From positions 1-34,332 of IMG/VR virus record IMGVR_UViG_3300047089_000067: DNA of 34,332 nt. One strand, 5' to 3'. Within the stretch, counting starts at the first letter, position 1, and each line of letters opens with the position of its first letter. Source of the DNA: a virus. Of the stretch, positions 5,656 to 11,809 are shown in pieces. The translations under genes were made by a program, and so were the position numbers. The notes below the pieces were generated by a model that saw only the letters and a list, made by a program, of their open reading frames with translations, was not told the origin of the DNA and made no database searches.

Positions 5656-5846
5656 TTCTCATGCAAACCCGAGGTTATAGCGGAAGAAAGACGTTCTATT
5701 TCATCGGCTGCGTCGCGCATTTCGTCCGTATCGATATCATCCAAGGTGATCCATTGGGTGGGAGATCCGATGCGGTCTCTCGCCTCATCTATCCATTGAG
5801 CCTGTTGTCGCAGCCTATCGGCATATCCAAGCGGGTCTTTGTCCAT
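5652..5846 (-). CDS. Helical phage hypothetical protein
   Basis: This encodes 64 residues from the ATG at 5844-5846; a GTG two codons earlier is an alternative. It is highly charged and almost entirely helical (YADRLRQQAQWIDEARDRIG, then DEMRDAADEIERLSSAI), so it may form a coiled coil. The stop region overlaps the next gene start by 4 bp. No family is known to me. Confidence 0.65.
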   Translation of the reverse strand: MDKDPLGYADRLRQQAQWIDEARDRIGSPTQWITLDDIDTDEMRDAADEIERLSSAITSGLHEK

Positions 5847-5863
5847 GCGCACTAACCGATGGT

Positions 5864-6046
5864 TTAATCGACTTTGATCGTTGCTGCGGGCCTGACGGAA
5901 TAAATCTTTCCGCTCTGCTTTACATAGCCGAAGCTCACCGCGTTATTGATAACGGTTGCCTCGGTGATGGAGTGGACAAGCATGCAAAGCAGAAAGATAC
6001 CCGCCAGCGTGAGCGCACCCATGAAAGCCGAAAATCCGTCGAACAT
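5864..6046 (-). CDS. Small single-span membrane protein
   Basis: This encodes 60 residues from an ATG at 6044-6046, with AGGAG upstream. Residues 7-27 (AFMGALTLAGIFLLCMLVHS) form one clear transmembrane segment. A polar part of about 33 residues containing SFGYVKQSGKIYSVRP follows. It should sit in the inner membrane. In phages such proteins can act in lysis, exclusion or host take-over, but nothing here decides between them. Confidence 0.65.
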   Translation of the reverse strand: MFDGFSAFMGALTLAGIFLLCMLVHSITEATVINNAVSFGYVKQSGKIYSVRPAATIKVD

Positions 6047-6066
6047 GATTGCTCCTTTTCAACTCG

Positions 6067-6583
6067 TTATCGCAACTCGGTTGTTGCTTCGACGCCAGAC
6101 ATTATGCGGCGCCCCTGCATGACCATGCCGACTGACCATCCTGCCTTGCAGGTCGCCAACCATTGTTCATAGGTCGCTGTCATGTTGCCGAAGGCGCTCG
6201 CTCCACTATCGGCCAGCCAGCGCGCCAGTTCCTCAGGCGTCGCAAAGGCGGGCGAGATGGGTGTGCCCTCACTGGTGTCCTCGTACATCATCAGCATCGT
6301 CGCTGTGCCTTCTGGAAACACCGGCATATAGTCGTCGGGACTGGGCCGTGGCCCGCTCCAATCGGTGAACGTATCGCAGGCCAACGCAGATTCACATTTT
6401 GGCTCCCACTTCTGGTCGCCCTTGCCGTAGCAGCGGACCTCGCCGCGTTGCCAAGCCGTCGTATTCCTCGCTCCATATAGCATCGGCTTCGGAAAACGAG
6501 CCTTTCAGCAGCGGGATATAGCGGCCATCGCCGTTCTTCGGATGCTGCCAGCCGGGAGGAACCATTCTGATCTGTCGTCCCAT
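6067..6583 (-). pseudogene. Frameshifted phage protein gene (two frames, one product)
   Basis: The first 42 codons, from the ATG at 6581-6583 (AGGA upstream), encode MVPPGWQHPKNGDGRYIPLL and EADAIWSEEYD. The rest of the same protein continues in another frame down to 6067 (KWEPKCESALACDTFTDW, DDYMPVFPEGTATMLMMYED, TPISPAFATPEELARWLAD). Together they match a familiar prophage family of about 170 residues that starts with a PPGWxHPxxxDGxYIPL motif. Removing one C of the CC at 6456-6457 restores a single frame of 171 codons. The function of the family is unknown. This is either a true inactivating insertion or a sequence error. Confidence 0.75.
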
Positions 6584-6585
6584 TT

Positions 6586-7332
6586 TCAGTCCTTTCGTAT
6601 TTCGTCAGTTAAGTCTGTGTCGTCAGACGTTGATCCGGAACGGTTGTCGGGGTGGTATGACGTGCCGCGCAATACTCTGCCCTTGTGTTCTGCCAGCTTG
6701 GCGAATGCCTGATCGGTCTCGTCAGTTTGCGCCATTTTTCGCCTAGCGAATGAAATTGCAAACCGCAATGACGCTTTGAATATCTCGCGCTGCCCCTTCG
6801 TCGCTTTAACCTCATTGACAGACTCCGCCAGATATTCGACGAAACGATCGTTGGCCGTAACAAGCTGTTTGCGCAATTTCTCGATTTCGGCGGCGTGGGG
6901 CAATGCCAACCCGTCAACCATGTGCCGCACCATCGCAATAGCTTGCGTTGCATCGAAAAGATTGGTGCCGAAAGGCATTGGGCGCGGTGAACTCGGTTTT
7001 CTATGAGCGCCGCCACCATACATATTCCATTGTCTTGTGAATCTGATCCCGGCATCAGGCTTGAAGTCAGAAGGAAGTTGCCATCCGAGGAAACGATCAG
7101 CCATGCGCTTGATCGTTTCCTCACTAATGGGAGCTGCTGGGGTTTGCTCGCGCGCCATCAGCGCGTGCCAGTCGCGCAACGGTTTGACAATCACATGGCC
7201 CCCAACGTCAATTCCGATGCTATCATCGGTGGTAGCAAAGACGCGCGGAGCATACGGGTCCTGCGACACTATCGGCCACAGGTGGGTATCTGTGTTCTTA
7301 GATTCGACTGGTCCAGGTTCTGGTCCGCTCAT
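6586..7332 (-). CDS. Phage hypothetical protein, 248 residues
   Basis: The ATG at 7330-7332 has GAGG five bases upstream. The middle contains ADRFLGWQLPSDFKPDAGI and PFGTNLFDATQAIAMVRHMV. I recognise both as conserved blocks of a prophage-associated family with no assigned function. A helical region (EIEKLRKQLVTANDRFVEYL) follows, probably a coiled coil, then a polar tail. It stops 2 bp before the frameshifted gene, so the two are one transcriptional unit with the methyltransferase upstream. Confidence 0.75.
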   Translation of the reverse strand: MSGPEPGPVESKNTDTHLWPIVSQDPYAPRVFATTDDSIGIDVGGHVIVKPLRDWHALMAREQTPAAPISEETIKRMADRFLGWQLPSDFKPDAGIRFTRQWNMYGGGAHRKPSSPRPMPFGTNLFDATQAIAMVRHMVDGLALPHAAEIEKLRKQLVTANDRFVEYLAESVNEVKATKGQREIFKASLRFAISFARRKMAQTDETDQAFAKLAEHKGRVLRGTSYHPDNRSGSTSDDTDLTDEIRKD

Positions 7333-7354
7333 GGGGCCTCGCGTAGATTTAATA

Positions 7355-8167
7355 TTAAGTCGAAACGTGTTTCATGATTGCTCGCCCGATGATTTCCGGG
7401 ATTTGCGGGACGACTGAATTTCCAAGGGCGTGCATTCTGTCCACCCGATCTGGTATCCCATCCTCGCCTCTGCCCAAGACGGGCGAATCAGCCCCGTCGA
7501 GTTCGGGAAAAGTAATCGGAGAACAGAGGGCAAGTCCAAGCCGCGCGCTGATTGCTCGCGCATCCGCTCCGATCGTTCTGGCTTGCAGCCCCCTCGGTAA
7601 TCGTGCGCCGTCACTGTTGGCAGCATCTTCGCCCACTTCTTCCGGGCGTTGCTTCCCCCAGCCGAAGTGAAGCGGGAGACACCCTGCGCTGTTGGGGTAG
7701 GCAACGATCCAGACACGATCTCGCCAATGATCGGCACCAACGGCGGCAGCAGGAATGCAGTGCCATTCCGCATCATACCCGAGCGCGGCCAAGTCTCCGA
7801 GAACTCGGCCCATCCCTCGAACAAGCAGGTCTGCGACGTTCTCCACGACGACGTATCGCGGTCGAAGTTCGCCAATAATTCTGGCGTACTCGCTCCATAA
7901 TCCCGAGCGCTCGCCGTCAATTCCGATACGCGCTCCGGCTGAGCTGATGTCCTGGCACGGAAAGCCTCCGCATATGATGTCCACAGGTCCGACTGCCGCC
8001 CCTGTGATGGTTCTAACGTCGTCGAAGATCGGGATGCCAGGCCAGTGCTTGGCGAGGACTCGTCGGCAGAAGGGGTCAATCTCACAGAACGCGACGGTTC
8101 GCATCCCAGCTCTTTCGAGCCCGAGGCTGAATCCGCCAATTCCTGAGAAGAGATCGAGGACATTCAC
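7355..8167 (-). CDS. C5-cytosine DNA methyltransferase
   Basis: The 270-residue enzyme transfers a methyl group from S-adenosylmethionine to carbon 5 of cytosine. Motif I is LDLFSGIGGFSLG (residues 4-16). Motif IV, GGFPCQDIS, holds the catalytic Cys71. Motif VI is VVVENVADL (Glu109). Motif VIII is RDRVWIVA (149-156), and the last motif is ALGNSVVPQIPEIIG near 246-260. The target-recognition part is short, so the protein is at the small end of the family. No restriction enzyme is next to it, so it is probably an orphan that protects phage DNA or alters expression (inference). The start is a GTG at 8165-8167. A second long frame is nested inside it. Confidence 0.93.
   Translation of the reverse strand: MNVLDLFSGIGGFSLGLERAGMRTVAFCEIDPFCRRVLAKHWPGIPIFDDVRTITGAAVGPVDIICGGFPCQDISSAGARIGIDGERSGLWSEYARIIGELRPRYVVVENVADLLVRGMGRVLGDLAALGYDAEWHCIPAAAVGADHWRDRVWIVAYPNSAGCLPLHFGWGKQRPEEVGEDAANSDGARLPRGLQARTIGADARAISARLGLALCSPITFPELDGADSPVLGRGEDGIPDRVDRMHALGNSVVPQIPEIIGRAIMKHVST
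7372..8163 (-). CDS. Long ORF nested in the methyltransferase gene (coding status uncertain)
   Basis: A 263-codon frame starts at the ATG 4 bp inside the methyltransferase gene and ends 17 bp before its stop, on the same strand in another frame. Its product contains FSETWPRSGMMRNGTAF, LVPIIGEIVSGSLPTPTA and SWAEARMGYQIGWTE, then a Ser/Arg/Lys tail. Proteins with these phrases are often annotated beside phage C5 methyltransferases, so it may be real. Equally, the resemblance may be only the out-of-frame reading of conserved methyltransferase motifs, because LVPIIGEIVSG is the same DNA as the RDRVWIVA region. Confidence 0.25.
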   Translation of the reverse strand: MSSISSQELADSASGSKELGCEPSRSVRLTPSADESSPSTGLASRSSTTLEPSQGRQSDLWTSYAEAFRARTSAQPERVSELTASARDYGASTPELLANFDRDTSSWRTSQTCLFEGWAEFSETWPRSGMMRNGTAFLLPPLVPIIGEIVSGSLPTPTAQGVSRFTSAGGSNARKKWAKMLPTVTAHDYRGGCKPERSERMREQSARGLDLPSVLRLLFPNSTGLIRPSWAEARMGYQIGWTECTPLEIQSSRKSRKSSGEQS

Positions 8168-8200
8168 TTTTTGCCTATATTCCCAATTAGGTCTGCGGCT

Positions 8201-8656
8201 TTACCAACCAATGAACTGGATCGGGTCCGGCGCAATTTGTTTTGCCTCAACTTTACCAGCGACGAGATCGCGAATTCGCTTTGCGACATTGCGCTCTCCG
8301 CGAGCGCCTTTTGTGTTGCCCTGGTAGTAGGAGGCGTTGAACAAAAACGCTGCCTGAAGTTCGGATATACCGAATACATGCATGGCGGCTCGGTCGTAAT
8401 CGCGACGGCGGCCGTTAATGGTGGTTTCGACCCAAATGCCGTCTGTCTTGTATGAAAGGCCAGCGCGCTTGAATTCTCCGGAAATTGCTGCCAATCCCAT
8501 CGCGCAAGCAACGGTCCCGCAGTTCAATGCGGGCTGATAATCTTCCGACCAATCCTCGGCCACGCCGACATAATCGAGATCAAACTTGATTCCCTTCTTG
8601 TTCTTTGCGTCGGCCTCAAGCATGTCGGCCAGCTTCAAAAGACGCCTCTTGTTCAT
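8201..8656 (-). CDS. Phage hypothetical protein with CGTxxCAxG motif
   Basis: This encodes 151 residues from an ATG at 8654-8656, with GGGG upstream. The centre holds NCGTVACAMGLAA (residues 46-58). Later comes MHVFGISELQAAFLFNASYY. I have seen this combination (CGTxAC, then a Leu-Gly-type stretch ending in ALF) in uncharacterised bacterial and phage proteins. The two Cys could be structural. It lies 33 bp upstream of the methyltransferase in the same operon. Confidence 0.7.
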   Translation of the reverse strand: MNKRRLLKLADMLEADAKNKKGIKFDLDYVGVAEDWSEDYQPALNCGTVACAMGLAAISGEFKRAGLSYKTDGIWVETTINGRRRDYDRAAMHVFGISELQAAFLFNASYYQGNTKGARGERNVAKRIRDLVAGKVEAKQIAPDPIQFIGW

Positions 8657-8691
8657 TGTTTTCCCCTTTTAAAAATCGCCTTAACTTCCCA

Positions 8692-8751
8692 TCAGTGCGA
8701 TGCCAGAAACGCAAACACGAAGAGCCAGAAAATCAAACCAAGCGGAATCAT
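8692..8751 (-). CDS. Possible 19-residue membrane micropeptide
   Basis: In the gap between the HNH gene and the next gene, a frame from an ATG at 8749-8751 to a TGA at 8692-8694 encodes MIPLGLIFWLFVFAFLASH, almost wholly hydrophobic. The ribosome-binding site is weak (GGTGA about 12 bases upstream). The length and clean single-span composition make it a candidate; nothing else supports it. Confidence 0.3.
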   Translation of the reverse strand: MIPLGLIFWLFVFAFLASH

Positions 8752-8762
8752 GTCTTGTTCGG

Positions 8763-9131
8763 TCACCGCAGCACCACGCTTCCATCGATCTTTTTCTTGA
8801 ACCTGGAATCGCGCGAGCAGGCGAATGTTGATCGTTTGCGAATTCCAAAATGCTTCTTGCTCACTCGCGCATTCTTCGACTTGATCGCGACATCCAGTTT
8901 CGTTTTTTGCTTGTGCGGCTCGACTAGCGCAGGAGCAAGGTTAGATTCACGATGCTCCCCGCCAGCAACAAGAGGCACAATATGATCGCACTGCCACGCC
9001 TCGCCAGCGCGAATTGTGCGTCTCGATATATGGCATATGCCGCGATACCGCTCGAACACACGAAGACGAACGCGAGGAGGAATCGCAGTATCATCTGTCT
9101 TTCCTATCCATTCGGGAACTGATCGGCTCAT
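8763..9131 (-). CDS. HNH endonuclease
   Basis: The 122-residue nuclease belongs to the HNH beta-beta-alpha metal family. The motif is QCDHIVPLVAGGEHRESNL, then PHKQKT, with His50, Asn64 and His73 as the metal and catalytic set. A basic tail follows. The ATG at 9129-9131 overlaps the upstream stop as ATGA; a longer start at 9188 is rejected for that reason. It is encoded among early recombination genes and not beside the terminase. I therefore infer a role in recombination or host DNA cleavage; homing is possible but it is not inside another gene. Confidence 0.88.
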   Translation of the reverse strand: MSRSVPEWIGKTDDTAIPPRVRLRVFERYRGICHISRRTIRAGEAWQCDHIVPLVAGGEHRESNLAPALVEPHKQKTKLDVAIKSKNARVSKKHFGIRKRSTFACSRDSRFKKKIDGSVVLR

Positions 9132-9598
9132 GCTCCGATGCGCTCCTTTGCAAGCCAACCCTGATATTCCTGATCGAGTGTGTGCCATAGAACGCGGGCG
9201 CGATGATCAATGCCAAGTTCAACGCGAGAACGAACGCCGCAGATCAAGCGAACGCATTCCGTTGCGTCTTGACTTTCGTGCCAATCATCCGGCTTTGTCT
9301 CTTTGAGGAAAGCCGCGAAAGTCGGCTCAGCACATCGAATGCCGGCCTGTTGCTGCGGTTGAAGTTCTCGCCAGTCGCGTTTCCCGGCAGGCGTACTCGT
9401 ACTCACCTGCCGGGGTTGCGCCGCCTCCGCCGAAATTGCTGCTATTCCGAACCACTGTTCAGTTCCGAAATTCGGCATCCCGCCCAAGACCTCATATGCC
9501 TTATCGGAATCCTCAATCGGAATTTCGAATACGACCTGGACAACCTGTCTCGTCTTGACAAGCTTCCAATCCGAGTATGTGGCGCGGAATGCGGTCAC
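9128..9598 (-). CDS. Phage hypothetical protein next to Rad52-like gene
   Basis: This encodes 156 residues from a GTG at 9596-9598 that overlaps the preceding gene's stop as GTGA. The N-terminus reads TAFRATYSDWKLVKTRQVVQ, then VVFEIPIEDSDKAYEVLGGM. This is a block I know from many proteobacterial prophages, found near recombination genes without assigned function. A Gln/Ala-rich middle and a helical end follow. By context it may assist the annealing protein. Confidence 0.75.
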   Translation of the reverse strand: MTAFRATYSDWKLVKTRQVVQVVFEIPIEDSDKAYEVLGGMPNFGTEQWFGIAAISAEAAQPRQVSTSTPAGKRDWRELQPQQQAGIRCAEPTFAAFLKETKPDDWHESQDATECVRLICGVRSRVELGIDHRARVLWHTLDQEYQGWLAKERIGA

Positions 9599-9762
9599 GC
9601 TCTCTGCCCCCGATAATATCGCCAGACTGCTTTTTGGACCGCATCTGTCGTATAAGTCTGCCCATTATCGCGGATCAGGCGTAATGCAACTTCTCGCCAG
9701 TTACGCCAGATCAGCCAAAGTCGAAGGGCTTCTCTTGTATTGATGCTATCGCGCATAATCAT
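9595..9762 (-). CDS. 55-residue early-operon protein
   Basis: A short gene runs from an ATG at 9760-9762 to a TGA at 9595-9597. It overlaps the upstream stop as ATGA and the downstream start as GTGA, so it fits exactly between its neighbours. The product (NTREALRLWLIWRNWREVAL, then DNGQTYTTDAVQKAVWRYYR) is basic, helical and Trp-rich. It looks like a small helix-turn-helix or protein-binding unit. The exact fit at both ends is strong evidence that it is real. Confidence 0.75.
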   Translation of the reverse strand: MIMRDSINTREALRLWLIWRNWREVALRLIRDNGQTYTTDAVQKAVWRYYRGQRA

Positions 9763-10409
9763 GCTGCCTGCTGAGATTTAGGAAGCTTGGCAATGACAAG
9801 CGCCTTGAGTTCATCGACCTCGGATTGATAGAGGCCGAAGTCGCGACGGGCCTGCATCTGCTCTTGCGAGGACCACCAATCGCGAAGCTCGGTGCCGCTC
9901 AAGACCGCAATCTTATCCTTGCACTTCCCGATGAAAAGCTGCTTGCCATCGACTTCATCGACGACATTGGCCTGAGTGCGATCATAGAGCGCGAGACCAA
10001 ATGGATTGCCGAACGTCATCAAGGCGCGCTTCATCGCATCCGTTTCGGCTTCCTTGATTGCGCTTTCGTGGGCCTGACCCAGATCCTGGTCGATGCCATG
10101 GCCAGCGCCGACGCCCTCGCGCGTTACTATGCTGTCGCCAGCGAAGGCGATGATCTTGACCTTTGCGATATAGGAAACGCCGAAGCCGGGCTTCTTGGCT
10201 TGGCCGATTTCTCGGTCCTTTTCGGCAACGCATTTGAGATCGATGGTTTCGCGGGTCCAGCCATCGAAACCGAAAATGCGATTGGCTTCTGCAATGGCGT
10301 GCCATCCCTCGATATAGGAGACGCTGCGACCGCCCTGCTGGCGTCCCTTGACGTTCTCGCGGCTGAGGGGAGAGGCCAAATCAGCCTTTTGTTTATCACT
10401 GAAACTCAT
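9759..10409 (-). CDS. Rad52/Rad22-family single-strand annealing protein
   Basis: This 216-residue phage recombinase anneals complementary single strands. The core runs from about residue 10 to 145. It contains SYIEGWHAIAEANRIFGFDG (31-50), FGVSYIAKVKIIAF (76-89), GVGAGHGIDQDLGQAHESAI (99-118), and ETDAMKRALMTFGNPFGLAL (122-141), all typical of the Rad52/Rad22 fold. The C-terminal 70 residues are poorly conserved in the family and may bind partners. No exonuclease is recognised nearby. The start ATG is at 10407-10409. It is translationally coupled to both neighbours. Confidence 0.92.
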   Translation of the reverse strand: MSFSDKQKADLASPLSRENVKGRQQGGRSVSYIEGWHAIAEANRIFGFDGWTRETIDLKCVAEKDREIGQAKKPGFGVSYIAKVKIIAFAGDSIVTREGVGAGHGIDQDLGQAHESAIKEAETDAMKRALMTFGNPFGLALYDRTQANVVDEVDGKQLFIGKCKDKIAVLSGTELRDWWSSQEQMQARRDFGLYQSEVDELKALVIAKLPKSQQAA

Positions 10410-10636
10410 AACCCGTTTTCCTTCTGACCATCACGACGACGAACAAAGCAGGGGCAATGACCTAGATTTATATTGGCGCAGCGGTTGTATGGCTCGGCAT
10501 GGACCCATAGTGTCGGCGCAACGGCATTGAGGTTTTCCAGTCGAGGAAACTTGACGCAGAGCCATGAGCGCGGAGATTGTTTCCGGCTTTGCTCATGCAC
10601 GTTGTCGCAATCCTCACATGGCGTGATGTGGGCCAT
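10406..10636 (-). CDS. Cys-rich small phage protein
   Basis: I start this at the ATG at 10634-10636, which gives 76 residues beginning MAHITPCEDCDNVHEQSRKQ; a frame extension upstream overlaps another gene. Cysteines at CEDC, SWLCVKFPRLE and NLGHCPCF make a likely zinc site. This is a recurring phage family of unknown role with a conserved SWLCVKFPRLE block. It overlaps both neighbours and lies directly upstream of the Rad52-like gene. Confidence 0.75.
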   Translation of the reverse strand: MAHITPCEDCDNVHEQSRKQSPRSWLCVKFPRLENLNAVAPTLWVHAEPYNRCANINLGHCPCFVRRRDGQKENGL

Positions 10637-10832
10637 TGCAAATCCGTTGAATAAGTTGGCTAAGACGCGCATGTGCAAGCTCGAGGTCGTCGATTTCTGA
10701 TTCGAGCTGATCAGGCGGCAGCTCGAATAAATCTTGCGTGGCGCGCATCAGCGAATAGACGCAAACCTCAGCTTTGATTTCTTCATCAGTCGGGCCGTGA
10801 TAAATTCCAAGCACAGGATGATGTTTGTTCAT
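10614..10832 (-). CDS. Helical phage hypothetical protein
   Basis: This encodes 72 residues from the ATG at 10830-10832, chosen because AGG lies nine bases upstream and because it overlaps the stop of the preceding small gene as ATGA. The sequence has PVLGIYHGPTDEEIKAEV and a long helix ESEIDDLELAHARLSQLIQR. The end runs 23 bp into the next gene. No function is recognised. Confidence 0.65.
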   Translation of the reverse strand: MNKHHPVLGIYHGPTDEEIKAEVCVYSLMRATQDLFELPPDQLESEIDDLELAHARLSQLIQRICNGPHHAM

Positions 10833-10945
10833 GAGAACCATCCTTCGAAAACGGCAAATACAACTGAAGCTGTGAGGATGAGTGTTGGCGTTCCGAAGAT
10901 CGCCAGCAGATCAATGGCCATGCCGCCAGTGAAACGGGTGCTCAT
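10829..10945 (-). CDS. 38-residue membrane protein
   Basis: A short gene runs from an ATG at 10943-10945 to a TGA at 10829-10831. It shares ATGA with both the upstream and downstream genes, so it fits its slot exactly. The product is MSTRFTGGMAIDLLAIFGTP, then TLILTASVVFAVFEGWFS, with one probable membrane span. Early phage membrane peptides often modulate lysis, entry exclusion or host division, but no specific role can be assigned here. Confidence 0.65.
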   Translation of the reverse strand: MSTRFTGGMAIDLLAIFGTPTLILTASVVFAVFEGWFS

Positions 10946-11220
10946 GCGGGCTCCCAATTCTTGCGATGGTCGCGTGCGTGGTCGAACCTGATAGCGCGAT
11001 GATCCACGTCAGGCTCTGGCGTTTCGAAGAAGCCTGCCTCGGAAAGCAGCTCATTCGTCACGTCTTCGACGAGGCAGTCACGGATGCGATGAATGAATGA
11101 GATGTTGGTGAGTTCGCCGGACCGGATGAGATCAACGACGTTGCGGCGCGTCTTCTCGGGATCGACGATGGCCTCGCGGCCCCGACGCCCGTGATCGATC
11201 ATGCAAACGAAGTATTCCAT
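10942..11220 (-). CDS. First gene of the PL early operon, hypothetical
   Basis: This encodes 92 residues from the ATG at 11218-11220, with GGAG eight bases upstream. The protein starts MEYFVCMIDHGRRGREAIVD. It then has a helical middle part (NVVDLIRSGELTNISFIHRI) ending in an Arg/His-rich tail. It is in the position where lambda has N, directly after the leftward early promoter, but nothing in it resembles N or any antiterminator I know. It would be the first and most abundant early left product. Confidence 0.7.
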   Translation of the reverse strand: MEYFVCMIDHGRRGREAIVDPEKTRRNVVDLIRSGELTNISFIHRIRDCLVEDVTNELLSEAGFFETPEPDVDHRAIRFDHARDHRKNWEPA

Positions 11221-11245
11221 TGCCGTGCTCCGATTTGATGCGGAG

Positions 11246-11274
11246 ATAGTTGCACAAGTAGCAACCATTGGCAA
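11246..11274 (-). promoter_or_regulatory. PL-type early leftward promoter
   Basis: Read on the minus strand: -35 TTGCCA (11274-11269), a 17-bp spacer, and -10 AACTAT (11251-11246). Initiation is expected near 11240, which gives a 20-base leader with a GGAG site before the ATG at 11220. The -10 and spacer end lie in the operator at 11247-11260. The layout is the same as in the rightward promoter at 11773-11801, and the stretch TTGTGCAACTATCTCCG is identical in both. Confidence 0.7.
11247..11260. promoter_or_regulatory. Operator OL1-like site
   Basis: TAGTTGCACAAGTA is an imperfect palindrome matching the perfect site at 11787-11800 at 11 of 14 positions. It overlaps the -10 of the leftward promoter. 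A second inverted repeat, GTTGC-N7-GCAAC (11249-11265), overlaps it. Confidence 0.65.
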
Positions 11275-11279
11275 TAGAA

Positions 11280-11293
11280 AATATGCACAACTT
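11280..11293. promoter_or_regulatory. Operator OL2-like site
   Basis: AATATGCACAACTT matches the operator consensus at 10 of 14 positions, with one good half (GCACAACT). It lies just upstream of the leftward -35. GTTGCAAGT on the minus strand continues the repeat. The 33-bp spacing to the first site is about three helical turns. Confidence 0.45.
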
Positions 11294-11340
11294 GCAACTT
11301 TTTTCTAGTGAAAAGCCACAAACATAATTAAATCATATAG

Positions 11341-11733
11341 TTATTTGGATCCGACCTTGCGATCGGGGAAGGCGGCCTCGAGCATTTGCCGGGCTCGCGC
11401 GAGTTCGTCTTCCGTGCGGCCCTGTAGGAACCTGGCCAGCCAATCCAGATCGGGGTCCACGAAGATATCCACGGGATCGTGGCCCTTGCCGAAAAACTCG
11501 CCTAGTTTGGCCGCCCAAGGGGAGGATGGCGTGCTGGGCTTTTCATCATCCAGCCAGCGAGACAAGAGGCCTTTGTCCACTCCGAGGCTTTCGATTAATT
11601 CGCTTCTCTCGGTGTTCTGGCGCTCCATGAGCTTCGCAAGATAGTGCGGGCGTCTTGGCTGCCGGCTGGCGTAGATGCGCTCTACGGGGCGTTTCTGAGG
11701 CTTGGCGGGCATGGTTGCAAGTATGTCAATCAT
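11341..11733 (-). CDS. Lysogeny repressor, XRE-type helix-turn-helix (CI analogue)
   Basis: This encodes 130 residues from the ATG at 11731-11733; an internal ATG at 11712 is possible. A basic N-terminal arm (MPAKPQKRPVERIYASRQPR) precedes an XRE-type helix-turn-helix at about residues 34-64 (TERSELIESLGVDKGLLSRW). A C-terminal helical part (LDWLARFLQGRTEDELARAR) follows, probably for dimerisation. There is no LexA/CI-type self-cleaving peptidase domain, so induction must work differently from lambda. The gene sits between two operator groups and diverges from the Cro-like gene, as in lambdoid immunity regions. Its role as CI analogue is inferred from that. Confidence 0.82.
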   Translation of the reverse strand: MIDILATMPAKPQKRPVERIYASRQPRRPHYLAKLMERQNTERSELIESLGVDKGLLSRWLDDEKPSTPSSPWAAKLGEFFGKGHDPVDIFVDPDLDWLARFLQGRTEDELARARQMLEAAFPDRKVGSK

Positions 11734-11752
11734 GGCTTCCGAAGTCGTTAGC

Positions 11753-11766
11753 GGCTTGTGCAACAG
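11753..11766. promoter_or_regulatory. Operator OR2-like site
   Basis: GGCTTGTGCAACAG contains the core TTGTGCAAC shared with the other operators (9 of 14 to the best site). An overlapping palindrome GCAAC-A-GTTGC spans 11760-11770. It lies upstream of the rightward -35 and just ahead of the repressor gene, where a bound repressor could control its own gene. Confidence 0.45.
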
Positions 11767-11772
11767 TTGCCC

Positions 11773-11801
11773 TTGACCATCGTTGTTAGTTGTGCAACTA
11801 T
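11773..11801 (+). promoter_or_regulatory. PR-type early rightward promoter
   Basis: The -35 is TTGACC (11773-11778), followed by a 17-bp spacer and -10 AACTAT (11796-11801). The expected start at 11807-11809 is next to the ATG of the Cro-like gene at 11810, so the mRNA should have almost no leader. The promoter has the same -10, spacer length and operator placement as the leftward early promoter. Confidence 0.68.
11787..11800. promoter_or_regulatory. Operator OR1-like site (perfect palindrome)
   Basis: TAGTTG-TG-CAACTA has perfect 6-bp arms around a 2-bp centre and covers most of the rightward -10. It is the best match of four related sites, two on each side of the repressor gene, and is probably the highest-affinity site. 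Confidence 0.7.
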
Positions 11802-11809
11802 CTCCGGCC

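Noticed and set aside
9132-9188. Longer start for the HNH nuclease
   Set aside because: It would overlap the upstream gene by 60 bp, whereas the ATG at 9131 gives the ATGA overlap typical of this operon.
9825-10427. Rightward open frame of 200 codons
   Set aside because: It is antisense to the Rad52-like gene and its composition follows the codon pattern of that gene.
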